From Agarivorans gilvus (GTDB taxonomy: Bacteria; Pseudomonadota; Gammaproteobacteria; Enterobacterales; Celerinatantimonadaceae), in contig NZ_CP013021.1 of NCBI RefSeq assembly GCF_001420915.1, positions 4,064,501-4,128,500 of the forward strand: DNA of 64,000 bases. Direction: 5' to 3'. The notes beneath the pieces were generated by a model. The model worked only from the letters and a program-made list of their open reading frames with translations, had not been told where the DNA came from and did no database searches. Below are positions 43,149-52,201 of the stretch, piece by piece; the first letter of the stretch is position 1; every line of letters starts with the position of its first letter. The position numbers were made by a program, and so were the translations under genes.

Positions 43149-44456
43149 TTATTTTCTTTTTAGCATCATCACCAAGGCGACTACAGCCAGTACCATTGGG
43201 TACCAAGCGCTACTCACCACCATTAAGGGGCTAAGCGCAAATAGAGAGCCTAGTAACAAGGCTTGTGCACCATAAGGTATGAGGCCTTGGATAACACAGG
43301 CAAATATATCCATTATGCTGGCACTACGAGCCGCTGAAATAGCATTTTCTTGAGCAAGTTGTTTGGTTAAGTCACCGGCCAATAAAATCGCTACGGTGTT
43401 ATTAGCTACCGCCAGGTTACTTAGAGCGGTAATAAGCGCTATGCCAATTTGTGCAGTAAAACTCTTATAGTTGGCTTGGTTTACCCAGCTGTTAACTCTT
43501 TGTTGGATGAAGCTTAGCCCGCCTTGATGGCGCATTAAGGCGCTTAAGCCCCCGATAAATAGCGATAATAGAAAGATTTCTTGCATACCGGTAAAGCCCG
43601 CATAAATGTCATTGGCAAAGCTTAATGCACTGTACTCGCTGCTAAGCATGGCGGTGACCCCAGCGAGTATGATTCCACTGAATAGCACCACAAATACATT
43701 CACGCCAACCACTGCCATTAGCAAAATAACTAAATAAGGCAGTGCACTTAGTGGCTGTTCGATTGTAAGCGGCTCAATTGGAGCACTGTCATTAGCGACA
43801 AACAATAACACGATGGTAATAAAGGCCGCTGGAAGGGCTATGCCTAGGTTTTGCTTAAACTTATCTTTCATCGCACAGCCTTGAGTGCGGGTCGCGGCAA
43901 TCGTGGTATCGGAGATAATTGAAAGGTTATCACCAAACATCGCGCCGCCTAGCACTGCACCCGCCATATATACAGGGTCAATGTTGGCAGCTTGGGCAAT
44001 GCCTAAGGCGATAGGGGCAACAGCTGCAATGGTGCCCATTGAGGTTCCCATTGCGGTGGCAATCAAACCGGAAACAATAAAAATACCGGGTAACAGAAAC
44101 CAAGAAGGGACGCCATTAAGCGCTAAAGCGACCACGGCCTCGGCTCCGCCGCTGGCCTTAGCGACGCTGCTAAATGCCCCTGCTAAGAGGTAAATTAAGC
44201 ACATGGTGATGATGTTGTGGTTTGCCATTCCACCCACCAACTGCTCAATGCTGTGATTCAATTTGTCCTTGCTTAGTATCAGCGCTAATACAACAGCTGG
44301 AATAATGGCAATGGGGGCGGGCAGCTGATAGAAGGCAAACTCGACACCTTGCCAATGTAAATAGCTACCTACACCAATAAACAGGCTTAAAAACAGAACT
44401 ATTGGCGTAAGCGCTAGGGCTGAAGCTGGTGCTTCAACGGTTTTTTTCGAAGACAT
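43149..44456 (-). CDS. Na+/H+ antiporter, NhaC family
   Basis: Inner-membrane antiporter of 435 residues with about 11-12 hydrophobic segments. The NhaC-family core blocks are visible: SGLIATAMGTSMGTIAAVAPI (~140-160), GAVLGGAMFGDNLSIISDTTIAAT (~175-198) and LAVANNTVAILLAGDL. The family includes Na+/H+ and malate-lactate antiporters; the exact substrates cannot be told. It is convergent with olsF and monocistronic. Confidence 0.88.
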   Translation of the reverse strand: MSSKKTVEAPASALALTPIVLFLSLFIGVGSYLHWQGVEFAFYQLPAPIAIIPAVVLALILSKDKLNHSIEQLVGGMANHNIITMCLIYLLAGAFSSVAKASGGAEAVVALALNGVPSWFLLPGIFIVSGLIATAMGTSMGTIAAVAPIALGIAQAANIDPVYMAGAVLGGAMFGDNLSIISDTTIAATRTQGCAMKDKFKQNLGIALPAAFITIVLLFVANDSAPIEPLTIEQPLSALPYLVILLMAVVGVNVFVVLFSGIILAGVTAMLSSEYSALSFANDIYAGFTGMQEIFLLSLFIGGLSALMRHQGGLSFIQQRVNSWVNQANYKSFTAQIGIALITALSNLAVANNTVAILLAGDLTKQLAQENAISAARSASIMDIFACVIQGLIPYGAQALLLGSLFALSPLMVVSSAWYPMVLAVVALVMMLKRK

Positions 44457-44695
44457 TGGAATAATACTCTAGTGAATAATATCGGCCTAGTGTAATGATT
44501 TATAGAGCTCTGTCAATCTAGATGGCTAAACGTCTTTACTTCTTATTGTCTTGACTTGATAAAATAGCGTATGGCTACTGTTGCCTGTAATAAATTCGTC
44601 ATAAAAAAGCAATATGGTTGCGCCTAGTTTGATGTTCAATGGGTTTATAAGGGGGTTCTCCGTTTTTACTCATTGCGCTAGGCCATGGAGATCTT

Positions 44696-46606
44696 ATGCG
44701 AGTTTCACGATTCTCGAGAGTGTCGGCTTTTGCTTTATTTACAGTAAGCGCCGTATTAATTATTGCCCTGTATTTTTCATTGGAAAAAATATCGACTTCA
44801 AATCAGCAGTTACAACGATATCAAGCTTTAAAGTTTCAGTTTAATAGCCAGTTAGTGGCCAAGGTCAACAGCTATCTCAATACCGGTAATGCGATTGCAC
44901 TCAGCGACGCTGAGAGCCTGTTACAGGACTTGGTTGAACAAGCTCAACAGCAGCAACTAACGAGCTTGTCGTCAATGTTGGCTGCTTTATTGGAAGCGTT
45001 GCAACAGCGTTATTTAGCTTTAGGTAAACTTAGTGGTAATGAGCAAGCCCTACTGCTCAATGCTGAAAGAGAAATGCTAGCTTGGGCTGATAGCACGGTA
45101 GATTATGGCCTCAAGGCGAGTGCTGGCGATGCTTATATTCGCCAAGGTAGCGAGCTGATGAATGGATTGATTCATTTGTCTATGCAGCGTAATCGCTATT
45201 TTGCTCATCCCAGCGAAGAGGCTCAAGCTGCTTACGACAACGCCTATAGTCAAATTCGTTCTAGTATTGAACAGATTAACAGTTTGCCTTTGCTGGGAGT
45301 GATGAGTGAAGTAGAAATAGATGAATTTGCGTTGGGGGACCCAGAAGAAGCGGTTGATTTGGCTGAAGAACTGAAAAGTGAGTTATCCAGTTTAAGTCAG
45401 CGTTATCCAAGAGAGCTTAAATCGACGCATAGTCTGATTGAGCAACGCCTCGCACTGCGAGAGGCTTTAAGCCAAGATATAGATAAGCTCACTCAACAAG
45501 TGGCCGAAGCCGAGCAAGGCGTAGTGAAAGACCGCGAACGAGTGATGAAAAATGTACAACTTAGTTTGTATACAGTAGCGGGGCTGATCGTTTTATTAGC
45601 GATACTAATGCAGATTATTATGCAAACTACGGTGCTAAAACCGCTACGAGAGTTGCGTAATAGTTTTGCTTTATTGGTGGAAAATGCCAGTATTCAGCAG
45701 TTAAAAGTACGCCGTAAGCATACCGAAATTGGTGAAATTGCCACTTTCTTTAATCAGCTGTTAGATAAACAAGAAGCGCATGACGCGCTAAGAAATCAGC
45801 AACTATCGGTGGTGTCTAGCTCTTTAGATTCGGTATCACAGCAGGTCAGAGAAATATATCAAACCTCAGAACAAACCGATCAGCAGGTGAGTGAATCACA
45901 AACGCTGATGGAGCAACTGGCCCATCTTACTCAGCAATTAAACCAAATTTCTTCTGATGTTGAACATAACGCTAACGCCACTCAAGAGGCGATGAATGAA
46001 TCGCAGCAAAATGTTGAGCAAGTGATCAGTGCCAGTAAAAGAACCAGTGATGCGGTAGTTGAAGGAAGAGGCTCACTCGCCACCCTAGTTAAAGCTGTAG
46101 TTGATGTTAGCGCTATCTTAGATGTCATTCGCGGCATTGCCGAGCAAACTAACTTATTGGCCTTAAATGCTGCTATTGAATCGGCTCGGGCTGGAGAGCA
46201 TGGCAGAGGTTTTGCGGTGGTGGCAGATGAAGTGCGAACCTTATCGATGCGCACGCAAACGTCATTAGAAGAGATCACCACCATCTTGAATCAGTTAAAG
46301 CAATCCTCTAGTAGCTTGGAAAGCAATATCGGTGGTATCGAAGAGGCCAGTGAGTATCAGCAGCAAATTTCTTCAAAATTAATGCAAACCACTCATTGGG
46401 TAAGAGAGCAAGCTCAAACCTCAGTTGCGGTAGCGCATCAAGCCAGTGAATATATCCGCGAGCAAAGTCATCATGTGGGTAGTTTTAATTCAAAAATGAC
46501 TACGGTAAAAACCCAAGTAGAATCGGCTCACCAATTGGCCAGAAACATTGAGGCGAATGTTCATCAACAAGTGACCACCATTGTGAATGCTTTAAAACCC
46601 GCCTAA
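44696..46606 (+). CDS. Methyl-accepting chemotaxis protein (helical periplasmic sensor)
   Basis: Chemoreceptor of 636 residues. TM1 is at ~9-29. A long helical periplasmic sensor (~30-285) is rich in Gln and Glu, and TM2 is at ~288-312. A HAMP-like linker (PLRELRNSFALLVEN) follows, then the cytoplasmic coiled coil with the conserved hairpin tip GIAEQTNLLALNAAIESARA and following GEHGRGFAVVADEVR (481-514), which binds CheA/CheW. The sensor has no Cache signature and may be a four-helix or helical-bimodular type. GGAG lies five bases before the ATG. No pentapeptide tether is present at the C-terminus. Confidence 0.93.
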   Translation: MRVSRFSRVSAFALFTVSAVLIIALYFSLEKISTSNQQLQRYQALKFQFNSQLVAKVNSYLNTGNAIALSDAESLLQDLVEQAQQQQLTSLSSMLAALLEALQQRYLALGKLSGNEQALLLNAEREMLAWADSTVDYGLKASAGDAYIRQGSELMNGLIHLSMQRNRYFAHPSEEAQAAYDNAYSQIRSSIEQINSLPLLGVMSEVEIDEFALGDPEEAVDLAEELKSELSSLSQRYPRELKSTHSLIEQRLALREALSQDIDKLTQQVAEAEQGVVKDRERVMKNVQLSLYTVAGLIVLLAILMQIIMQTTVLKPLRELRNSFALLVENASIQQLKVRRKHTEIGEIATFFNQLLDKQEAHDALRNQQLSVVSSSLDSVSQQVREIYQTSEQTDQQVSESQTLMEQLAHLTQQLNQISSDVEHNANATQEAMNESQQNVEQVISASKRTSDAVVEGRGSLATLVKAVVDVSAILDVIRGIAEQTNLLALNAAIESARAGEHGRGFAVVADEVRTLSMRTQTSLEEITTILNQLKQSSSSLESNIGGIEEASEYQQQISSKLMQTTHWVREQAQTSVAVAHQASEYIREQSHHVGSFNSKMTTVKTQVESAHQLARNIEANVHQQVTTIVNALKPA

Positions 46607-46695
46607 ATCGATAAAGCTAAGGGCTATTTGCGATAGCATGTTATACTGCCGCTTTGGCTCGTTTGGAGCCAGTTTTACGCGGAAAGAGAGTGAAA

Positions 46696-47532
46696 ATGCT
46701 AGAAATTGGACGCCTTAATCAATTAACAGTGATTGAATTGGCCGACTTAGGTGCTTACCTCGATGGAGGAGAGTGGGGAGATATACTGTTGCCCACTAAA
46801 GAGTTGCCTGAGCACTTAGCCGAAGGTGACGAGCTTACCGTCTTTGTTTATCGAGATAATGAGCAAAATCTATTAGCCACCCGGCAAACACCGAAGGTGC
46901 AAGTGGGTGAGTGTGCCAATTTGCTAGTGAAAGAGATCAACGATGTCGGTATTTTTCTTGATTGGGGCTTAGAGAAAGACTTATTCCTGCCTTTCAGCGA
47001 ACAACAGCAGCCGATGGAAGTAGATCGCCACTACGTGGTTTATGTTTATTTAGATAATCAGCAGCGCATTACTGCGAGCAATAAACTAGATCGCTACATC
47101 GATAAAAGCCCCCACCATTATCAACGTGGCGACAAAGTTCAGCTGTTGATTGCGGGTCGAACCGAACTGGGCTACAAAGCCGTGGTGAATCATCAACACT
47201 GGGGCGTGTTGTATTACGACCAAGTCTTTAAGCGGATCCGCGCAGGTTATAGCTGTGAAGGTTATATTCAAAAGGTGCGAGAAGATCAAAAATTGGATGT
47301 TAGCTTAGAGCCGATAGGGATTAAAAAAGCCATTGATATTGGTGAGCAAATCTTGACTAAGTTAGAGCAAGAGCAGGGTTATTTGGCGCTTAGTGATAAA
47401 AGCTCCCCTCAGGCGATTGCTGCGATTTTTGGGGTAAGTAAGGCTACCTTCAAAAAAGCCATTGGCCGTTTATATAAAGAAGGCCTGATTACCATCAGTA
47501 AAACCGGCATCGTGCTTAACAGCAAAGACTAA
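46696..47532 (+). CDS. CvfB/YitL-family S1-like RNA-binding protein
   Basis: A 278-residue cytoplasmic protein built of three S1-like OB folds (for example VIELADLGAYLDGGEWGDILLPTKELP at the start and EINDVGIFLDWGLEKDLFLPFSE next) and a C-terminal winged helix (SSPQAIAAIFGVSKATFKKAIGRLYKEGLI). CvfB proteins bind RNA; the staphylococcal member affects virulence gene expression. I start at ATG 46696 with GAGAG upstream, where the first OB fold begins; a longer frame would read through non-conserved sequence. It is monocistronic and ends in a strong hairpin. Confidence 0.88.
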   Translation: MLEIGRLNQLTVIELADLGAYLDGGEWGDILLPTKELPEHLAEGDELTVFVYRDNEQNLLATRQTPKVQVGECANLLVKEINDVGIFLDWGLEKDLFLPFSEQQQPMEVDRHYVVYVYLDNQQRITASNKLDRYIDKSPHHYQRGDKVQLLIAGRTELGYKAVVNHQHWGVLYYDQVFKRIRAGYSCEGYIQKVREDQKLDVSLEPIGIKKAIDIGEQILTKLEQEQGYLALSDKSSPQAIAAIFGVSKATFKKAIGRLYKEGLITISKTGIVLNSKD

Positions 47533-47575
47533 GCAAAAAAAAGGGCCTAAAGCTTACGCGATAGGCCCTTATTAT
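47533..47575. terminator. Bidirectional intrinsic terminator
   Basis: AAGGGCCTA / TAGGCCCTT stem (47541-47549, 47562-47570) with a 12-base loop. A run of As on the left gives a T-run for the leftward gene, and ATTATT follows on the right. It serves the convergent cvfB-like and DUF4382 genes. Confidence 0.8.
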
Positions 47576-47585
47576 TGGTTATAGC

Positions 47586-48575
47586 TTAAATCGCTTCCGC
47601 TTCTTCTACCGCTTCAACGAAATTGTATTCTGCGTTAACTCCTGCTTCCAAGCTTACAGTAGCCTGTTGAGCCTGAGGATCGGCGATGCTAATTTCGTTA
47701 TAAATTTCTGGATCATCATCAACAGCGCTGCAGCTAAAGGCAACTAGATAATCACCTGCGGGTAGGTAAGAGAAACTATAAACATAGTCGTTAGTTTCGC
47801 TATCTTGTTGCACCATTTTAGAGGCATAAGGTGCTACTACCTCTGCGGGCACATCGGTATCTATCTCTGGGTCAAACTCATCGCCCAATACTTCAGTTTC
47901 ACCAATCGGCGCATTATATAAATAAACCACATTGCCGGTATCTGCGGCGCATTCACCGGCTGAAAATAAGCTCGGGTCAACGGTGCCCGATAGGCTACCT
48001 ACAGCTGTGTTATCAATAATTGTCACACCGTGGGGTTTCAAATTAAAGCTAGTGCCATTGGCTGTGCTCACCAAGGATTTTCTTAGATTAAAATCAATGG
48101 TATAGGCTTGAGTCCCTTCACTGGTCACGGTAAAACTGCCCAGCCGTAATTTATTACTTGGCGTTTTCAGTGGTAGGGTGGCGCCTACTTCGTCAACCAC
48201 GTTACAAAACTCGGTGCTGCCATTTTGGTTTTGAGGACACTGGTAAGTATTGATGATCAGTTCGCTGTATTCACCAATCGGCAGCTCAGCGTCACTTAGC
48301 ACCAAGAGGCTGTCGCCATTTTGGTAATCAAGCAAGTTAATACTAATGGGTTCGCCGTTTTCGTCTTCAATCAATAGCTCAATGTCTGCTTCATCGGGGC
48401 GCTGTAAGGTAATTGAGCTATAACTTACATTAACCTCTTGAGCGCTATCTACAGGCGCGTCGGCGATAGAAAAAGACACTTTAGCGGTATTTAAAGAAGG
48501 TGAGTCATCGCTTCCGCAGGCGATTAATCCAGCGCTTAACGATGCTATCAGTGATACTTTTAAAATGTGATTCAT
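47586..48575 (-). CDS. DUF4382-domain lipoprotein
   Basis: A secreted lipoprotein of 329 residues. The signal peptide ends in a lipobox (LIAC, Cys at ~20) followed by GSDDS; Ser or Gly after the Cys suggests outer-membrane sorting. The DUF4382 domain (~30-190) starts with KVSFSIADAPVDSAQEVNVSYSSITLQ. A second beta-rich part (~200-320) contains several Asp-rich stretches and YSFSYLPAGDYLVAFSC, an Ig/carbohydrate-binding-like fold. The protein is very acidic, which is typical of marine surface proteins. Its function is unknown. AGAGA precedes the ATG. Confidence 0.85.
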   Translation of the reverse strand: MNHILKVSLIASLSAGLIACGSDDSPSLNTAKVSFSIADAPVDSAQEVNVSYSSITLQRPDEADIELLIEDENGEPISINLLDYQNGDSLLVLSDAELPIGEYSELIINTYQCPQNQNGSTEFCNVVDEVGATLPLKTPSNKLRLGSFTVTSEGTQAYTIDFNLRKSLVSTANGTSFNLKPHGVTIIDNTAVGSLSGTVDPSLFSAGECAADTGNVVYLYNAPIGETEVLGDEFDPEIDTDVPAEVVAPYASKMVQQDSETNDYVYSFSYLPAGDYLVAFSCSAVDDDPEIYNEISIADPQAQQATVSLEAGVNAEYNFVEAVEEAEAI

Positions 48576-48748
48576 TTTTGTCTCTTTTTAAAATTAATAC
48601 TTGATGGGCTTCGTCTAGTTTGTATTTTGCGTATCACCTTAAGAATAGTATGTTTTTGGTGCTTACAAAGAGGGATTGTAGCATAAGTGAGGCCCGTTCA
48701 CCCTTTTGGGCTGGGTGAAACAGGCATTTTTTTGGATAAATTCGCTGT

Positions 48749-49708
48749 TTACAAGCTGTAACGCAGTTTTAATTTATCGGGATGGGGTGATAAATAAGCT
48801 TGTTGTGCTAAATACTGTTTGGGGTGCTCACGTAAGTAGTGCTGAATTAAACTGATTGGCACCAGCAGCGGAAGTATTCCTTCGCGGTACTGGTGAATAC
48901 GTTCGCTTAACTCACTGCGTTGTTGTGAGCTTAAGTCTCGCTTGAAGTAACCTTGCAGATGCTGCAATACGTTGGTGTGGTTTTTTCTGCTGCAGTTGTG
49001 GCGCAGTATCTCCATAAACGCCTTAATGTAATTGTCAAAACCTTGCTTGTCGTGAGGGCCTTGAATGTTGGCAACTAATGGGCCTAGCTTGCGGTATTTT
49101 TCAGGATGATGAGCCATTAACAGGTATTTATACTTGGCATGAAATGCTTGCAAGGCAGCTACAGTGAGCCCTTGCTCCGCTAATACCTGCCATTGATGAA
49201 AAGCAAAAACTCGATTAACGAAATTTTCTCGCAATATTGGGTCGTTAAGTCGGCCATCTTCTTCAATGGGTAGTAGCGGATAAGCCTTTATTAATTCTGC
49301 GGTGAACAAACCTACACCTTCTTTAGCGGCATTGTTGGTTGATGGTGAGTAAACGCTAACTCGTTCCATGCCGCAGCTGGGAGATTTGGCACAAACAATG
49401 TAACCACTTAAATGGCCTAATTGAGGTAAGCGGTGCTGGGTGTAGTCCAGCATTTTTTGGGTTACGTCAAAGCTGCCATCGCTGGCTTGCAGTGAGATAA
49501 GGTCTTGTTGTTTAACTAAACGTATAGATTTACGTGGGCTGCCTAAGCCAATCGCCATTTCTGGACAGTTAGGTTCAAAATCAAAATACTCAGCGAGTTC
49601 TTGTCGACAAAAACGTGATTGCTTGTGTCCGCCGTCGTAGCGCACTTCTTGGCCCAATAGACAACTGCTGATACCCACCGCAATTTTTTCACTAGAAAAT
49701 CGATTCAT
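48749..49708 (-). CDS. YbgA-like protein (DUF523 + DUF1722)
   Basis: A 319-residue cytoplasmic protein. The N-terminal DUF523 domain (~5-150) has VGISSCLLGQEVRYDGGHK and CAKSPSCGMERV. The C-terminal DUF1722 domain (~195-310) has FHAKYKYLLMAHHPEKYRKLG and LVPISLIQHYL. The same two-domain order occurs in E. coli YbgA, next to photolyase. The conserved cysteines of DUF523 suggest metal or thiol chemistry, but no function is established. I start at ATG 49706-49708 behind AAGGAG. Confidence 0.87.
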   Translation of the reverse strand: MNRFSSEKIAVGISSCLLGQEVRYDGGHKQSRFCRQELAEYFDFEPNCPEMAIGLGSPRKSIRLVKQQDLISLQASDGSFDVTQKMLDYTQHRLPQLGHLSGYIVCAKSPSCGMERVSVYSPSTNNAAKEGVGLFTAELIKAYPLLPIEEDGRLNDPILRENFVNRVFAFHQWQVLAEQGLTVAALQAFHAKYKYLLMAHHPEKYRKLGPLVANIQGPHDKQGFDNYIKAFMEILRHNCSRKNHTNVLQHLQGYFKRDLSSQQRSELSERIHQYREGILPLLVPISLIQHYLREHPKQYLAQQAYLSPHPDKLKLRYSL

Positions 49709-49797
49709 GGCTTGCTCCTTATTTCTCACCTATCTAATACGAATTGAGTCGAGCACTAGGATCAATATTACTGAATTTTTGTTTTTGAAATGACCCT

Positions 49798-50556
49798 TTA
49801 ATCCAAAATTTGATTGAGTTTACTGGCTAAGCGATATCCGGCTAGAGCCAGCTGTTGCTCGATGAGTGGGCGCTTACTTTGAGCATAAGCTTCACCTAGG
49901 TGCTCGGACGAATAGTCGTAGACCATGGGCACTAGTTGCCGAGTTTGCAAGAACCATTGTTGGTAGTCATGCCCCAGTTGTTGCTGGTTTAGCGGGTAAT
50001 CACGCATCAGTTGCAGGGCATAACTTGGTAGCGGCTTGGCGGCTGAGTCTAATAGTTGGCTATCCCAAATTCGGTGCAGGTTGCTGGGTTTGCCATACCA
50101 TGTTACTTGGCGGAGATTGCCGCCTCGGTCCTCCGCGTAGGCCACATGCAGTGGCTGGTGCAAATCGGCGAGTAGGTGAATATAAAATTTAAGCGCTTGG
50201 CTACGGGTTTGCTTGTTGAGTGAGTGATTAGCCAATTGGCCTTCAAAATAGTTGAGCTGGCTAAGCACATCGCCTTGAGGGTTGCGCTTGGCGAAACTCA
50301 AGTTTTGCCCTTTGGCTAGGTTAATATAATGCCATGGCGCGGTGTACTGCCACGCCGAGTCTTTTCTTATTTGATCCGCCCAAGTCGCCACATCAACGAG
50401 ATTTTGCTGGTCAAGCAAAATGCCAATTTGTTGCTTAGCCGATGGGCTGAGTTGTTGTTCGGCGATGTGAGCAACTAGTTGATGGCCTAGCACGCCAAAG
50501 GCCATGCTAGGAAGACTAAAAAAGCACAAATATAAGTACAGTAGGGCGGAACGCAA
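49798..50556 (-). CDS. S1/P1-type nuclease
   Basis: A secreted zinc-dependent single-strand nuclease of 252 residues. The signal peptide is ~1-19 (cleavage after MAF or SMA). Zinc ligands are visible: the mature N-terminus FGVLGH with its His, D in TWADQIR, H in WHYINL, H and D in LLADLHQPLHVAYAEDRGGN, and H in LHRIWDS. In S1/P1 enzymes the first mature residue is Trp and its backbone binds zinc; here it appears to be Phe, which the backbone role would tolerate. It should act on RNA or single-stranded DNA in the periplasm or outside, perhaps for phosphate or nucleotide scavenging. Confidence 0.88.
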   Translation of the reverse strand: MRSALLYLYLCFFSLPSMAFGVLGHQLVAHIAEQQLSPSAKQQIGILLDQQNLVDVATWADQIRKDSAWQYTAPWHYINLAKGQNLSFAKRNPQGDVLSQLNYFEGQLANHSLNKQTRSQALKFYIHLLADLHQPLHVAYAEDRGGNLRQVTWYGKPSNLHRIWDSQLLDSAAKPLPSYALQLMRDYPLNQQQLGHDYQQWFLQTRQLVPMVYDYSSEHLGEAYAQSKRPLIEQQLALAGYRLASKLNQILD

Positions 50557-50575
50557 AGCTTGTTCTCTACTACTG

Positions 50576-51049
50576 TTACAACAGGGCTAACAGGTTTTCT
50601 GCTTTACTTTGATCGAGTCCTTTACCCGGCTCAAGCTTAAGGATGCTAACGGTCAAATCATCAATCAGCATGGCGTAGCGTTGTGAACGTAGCCCGCCAA
50701 AGTTACCGGTATCTTTTTCTAGGCCTAAGGCCTTAGTAAAACTAGCGTCACCGTCGGCTAACATCATCAGTTGCTCCGCTTGTTGTGCTTTACCCCAAGC
50801 ATTCATCACAAAGGCGTCATTCACGGCAACACAGGCGATAATATCAACGCCTTTAGTTTTAAATTGCTCGGCTAAACGAACATAGCCAGGTAGGTGGGCT
50901 TCTGAGCAAGTGGGAGTAAAGGCACCGGGAACAGCAAACAACAGTACCTTTTTACCCGCAAATAGTTCGTGGCTCTGGTAGGTTTGCATGCCCTCTGGTG
51001 CTAACTCGCTGAGTGGGCTGTTGGGAATTTGTTGTCCTTGTTGAATCAT
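50576..51049 (-). CDS. Peroxiredoxin, Prx5/PMP20 group
   Basis: Thiol peroxidase of 157 residues. The catalytic cysteine is C48 in PGAFTPTCSEAHLPGY, the Prx5 signature. IACVAVNDAFVMNAWGK and RSQRYAMLIDDLTV follow. It reduces peroxides with glutathione or thioredoxin. There is no fused glutaredoxin domain at the C-terminus, unlike some marine homologues. AAGGAA precedes the ATG. Confidence 0.92.
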   Translation of the reverse strand: MIQQGQQIPNSPLSELAPEGMQTYQSHELFAGKKVLLFAVPGAFTPTCSEAHLPGYVRLAEQFKTKGVDIIACVAVNDAFVMNAWGKAQQAEQLMMLADGDASFTKALGLEKDTGNFGGLRSQRYAMLIDDLTVSILKLEPGKGLDQSKAENLLALL

Positions 51050-51133
51050 TGCTTGTTCCTTTTACCTTTTGGGCTGAGCTCTGTCTTGGTTGTTAATTGC
51101 AGCCTAGAGTTGATTTGGCGCTTGTGCAAGCCG

Positions 51134-52117
51134 TCACCGAGTATTTATCGAGCAGGCTGTCAACTGTTGTTGCAAGGAATGTTTGTCTAAGGCTTGAGTG
51201 CTGATTATTTCAATACGGTTGGTTTCACTTGGCGCTAACAGCTGGAGCGTTCCTGCGCCGTTCACATGATTGATCAGTAAGCTGTGATGCTCAACTTGTA
51301 GTAAGGCCTTGCAGCGAAGCAGCTCTAGAGAGTTAATTAAGTCGACTAAGGCCTGCTGGTTGAAGCGCTGGTTTGCTGGGAAGGACCAGCCAAGAGTGCA
51401 GATATTGGCATTAGGATCTAAGTGCGCTGTAGTGGTTTCTAGGCCAATAGTGAGCTGCTGCTTACTGATTGGCGAAAACGATATGCTGTGGCTTGGCTGC
51501 GTTACCGGAGTAATTAGTTCATCTAGGGCTAAACCTCCGTGTTGGCTAAATAACAACGGTTTATGGTTCAGCTTTAGTTGCTCCAAATACTGCGCTAAGG
51601 CTTGGCGGTCGCTATCTTGGTAAAGATCAGTTTTACTGGCGATAATTTTATCGGCAATGTGTAACTGTGCCGCAAAGTTTTCGTGCTCGCGATAACGTTG
51701 GTCTGCTAATAGTCGTGCATCTATCAAGGCAAGGCTGTTGGCGATGGTAATGCTGCCTAAGTTTGCTAATTCTTGTAAGCGCTTTTTGATTTGCAAAGGG
51801 TGACCCAAGCCGGTGGGCTCGATTAGTAAGCGCTGAGGTTTGGCTTGTTTTAACAAGGCAATCAAGGCCACTTGAAAGGGCACGCCTGCTGCGCAACACA
51901 AGCAGCCACCGGGCACTTCTTTAATTGCTACATTACTCGTATTTTGCGCTTTAAGGATGCTAGCATCTAGGCCGATTTCGCCAAACTCATTACTGAGCAC
52001 CGCCCAAGTTTGTTGCTCGGGCTTTTGTTTTAATAAGTGTTGAATGAGGGTGGTTTTCCCTGAGCCCAAAAAGCCGGTAATTAAATGGCAGGGCACGGCT
52101 GTTAGTTGGTGTTGCAT
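51134..52117 (-). CDS. CobW/COG0523-family GTPase (YjiA-like)
   Basis: A 327-residue metal-handling GTPase. Walker A is GFLGSGKTTL (15-24), the metal-binding CxCC motif is GGCLCCAAG (~70-78), the base-specificity motif is ASKTD, and LIEPTGLGHP is the switch II region. The C-terminal CobW_C domain is present (~215-320). Family members deliver zinc, cobalt or nitrile-hydratase metals. No zinc-regulated partner or Zur box is evident here, so the metal cannot be assigned. Confidence 0.88.
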   Translation of the reverse strand: MQHQLTAVPCHLITGFLGSGKTTLIQHLLKQKPEQQTWAVLSNEFGEIGLDASILKAQNTSNVAIKEVPGGCLCCAAGVPFQVALIALLKQAKPQRLLIEPTGLGHPLQIKKRLQELANLGSITIANSLALIDARLLADQRYREHENFAAQLHIADKIIASKTDLYQDSDRQALAQYLEQLKLNHKPLLFSQHGGLALDELITPVTQPSHSISFSPISKQQLTIGLETTTAHLDPNANICTLGWSFPANQRFNQQALVDLINSLELLRCKALLQVEHHSLLINHVNGAGTLQLLAPSETNRIEIISTQALDKHSLQQQLTACSINTR

Positions 52118-52201
52118 GGTATGGTTCGCTGGCTAATAAACAACAGTGACTAGCGACTATAACACAGCCAAGGTCGGCATTTTTACTCAGCCTGCGGGTA
52201 T

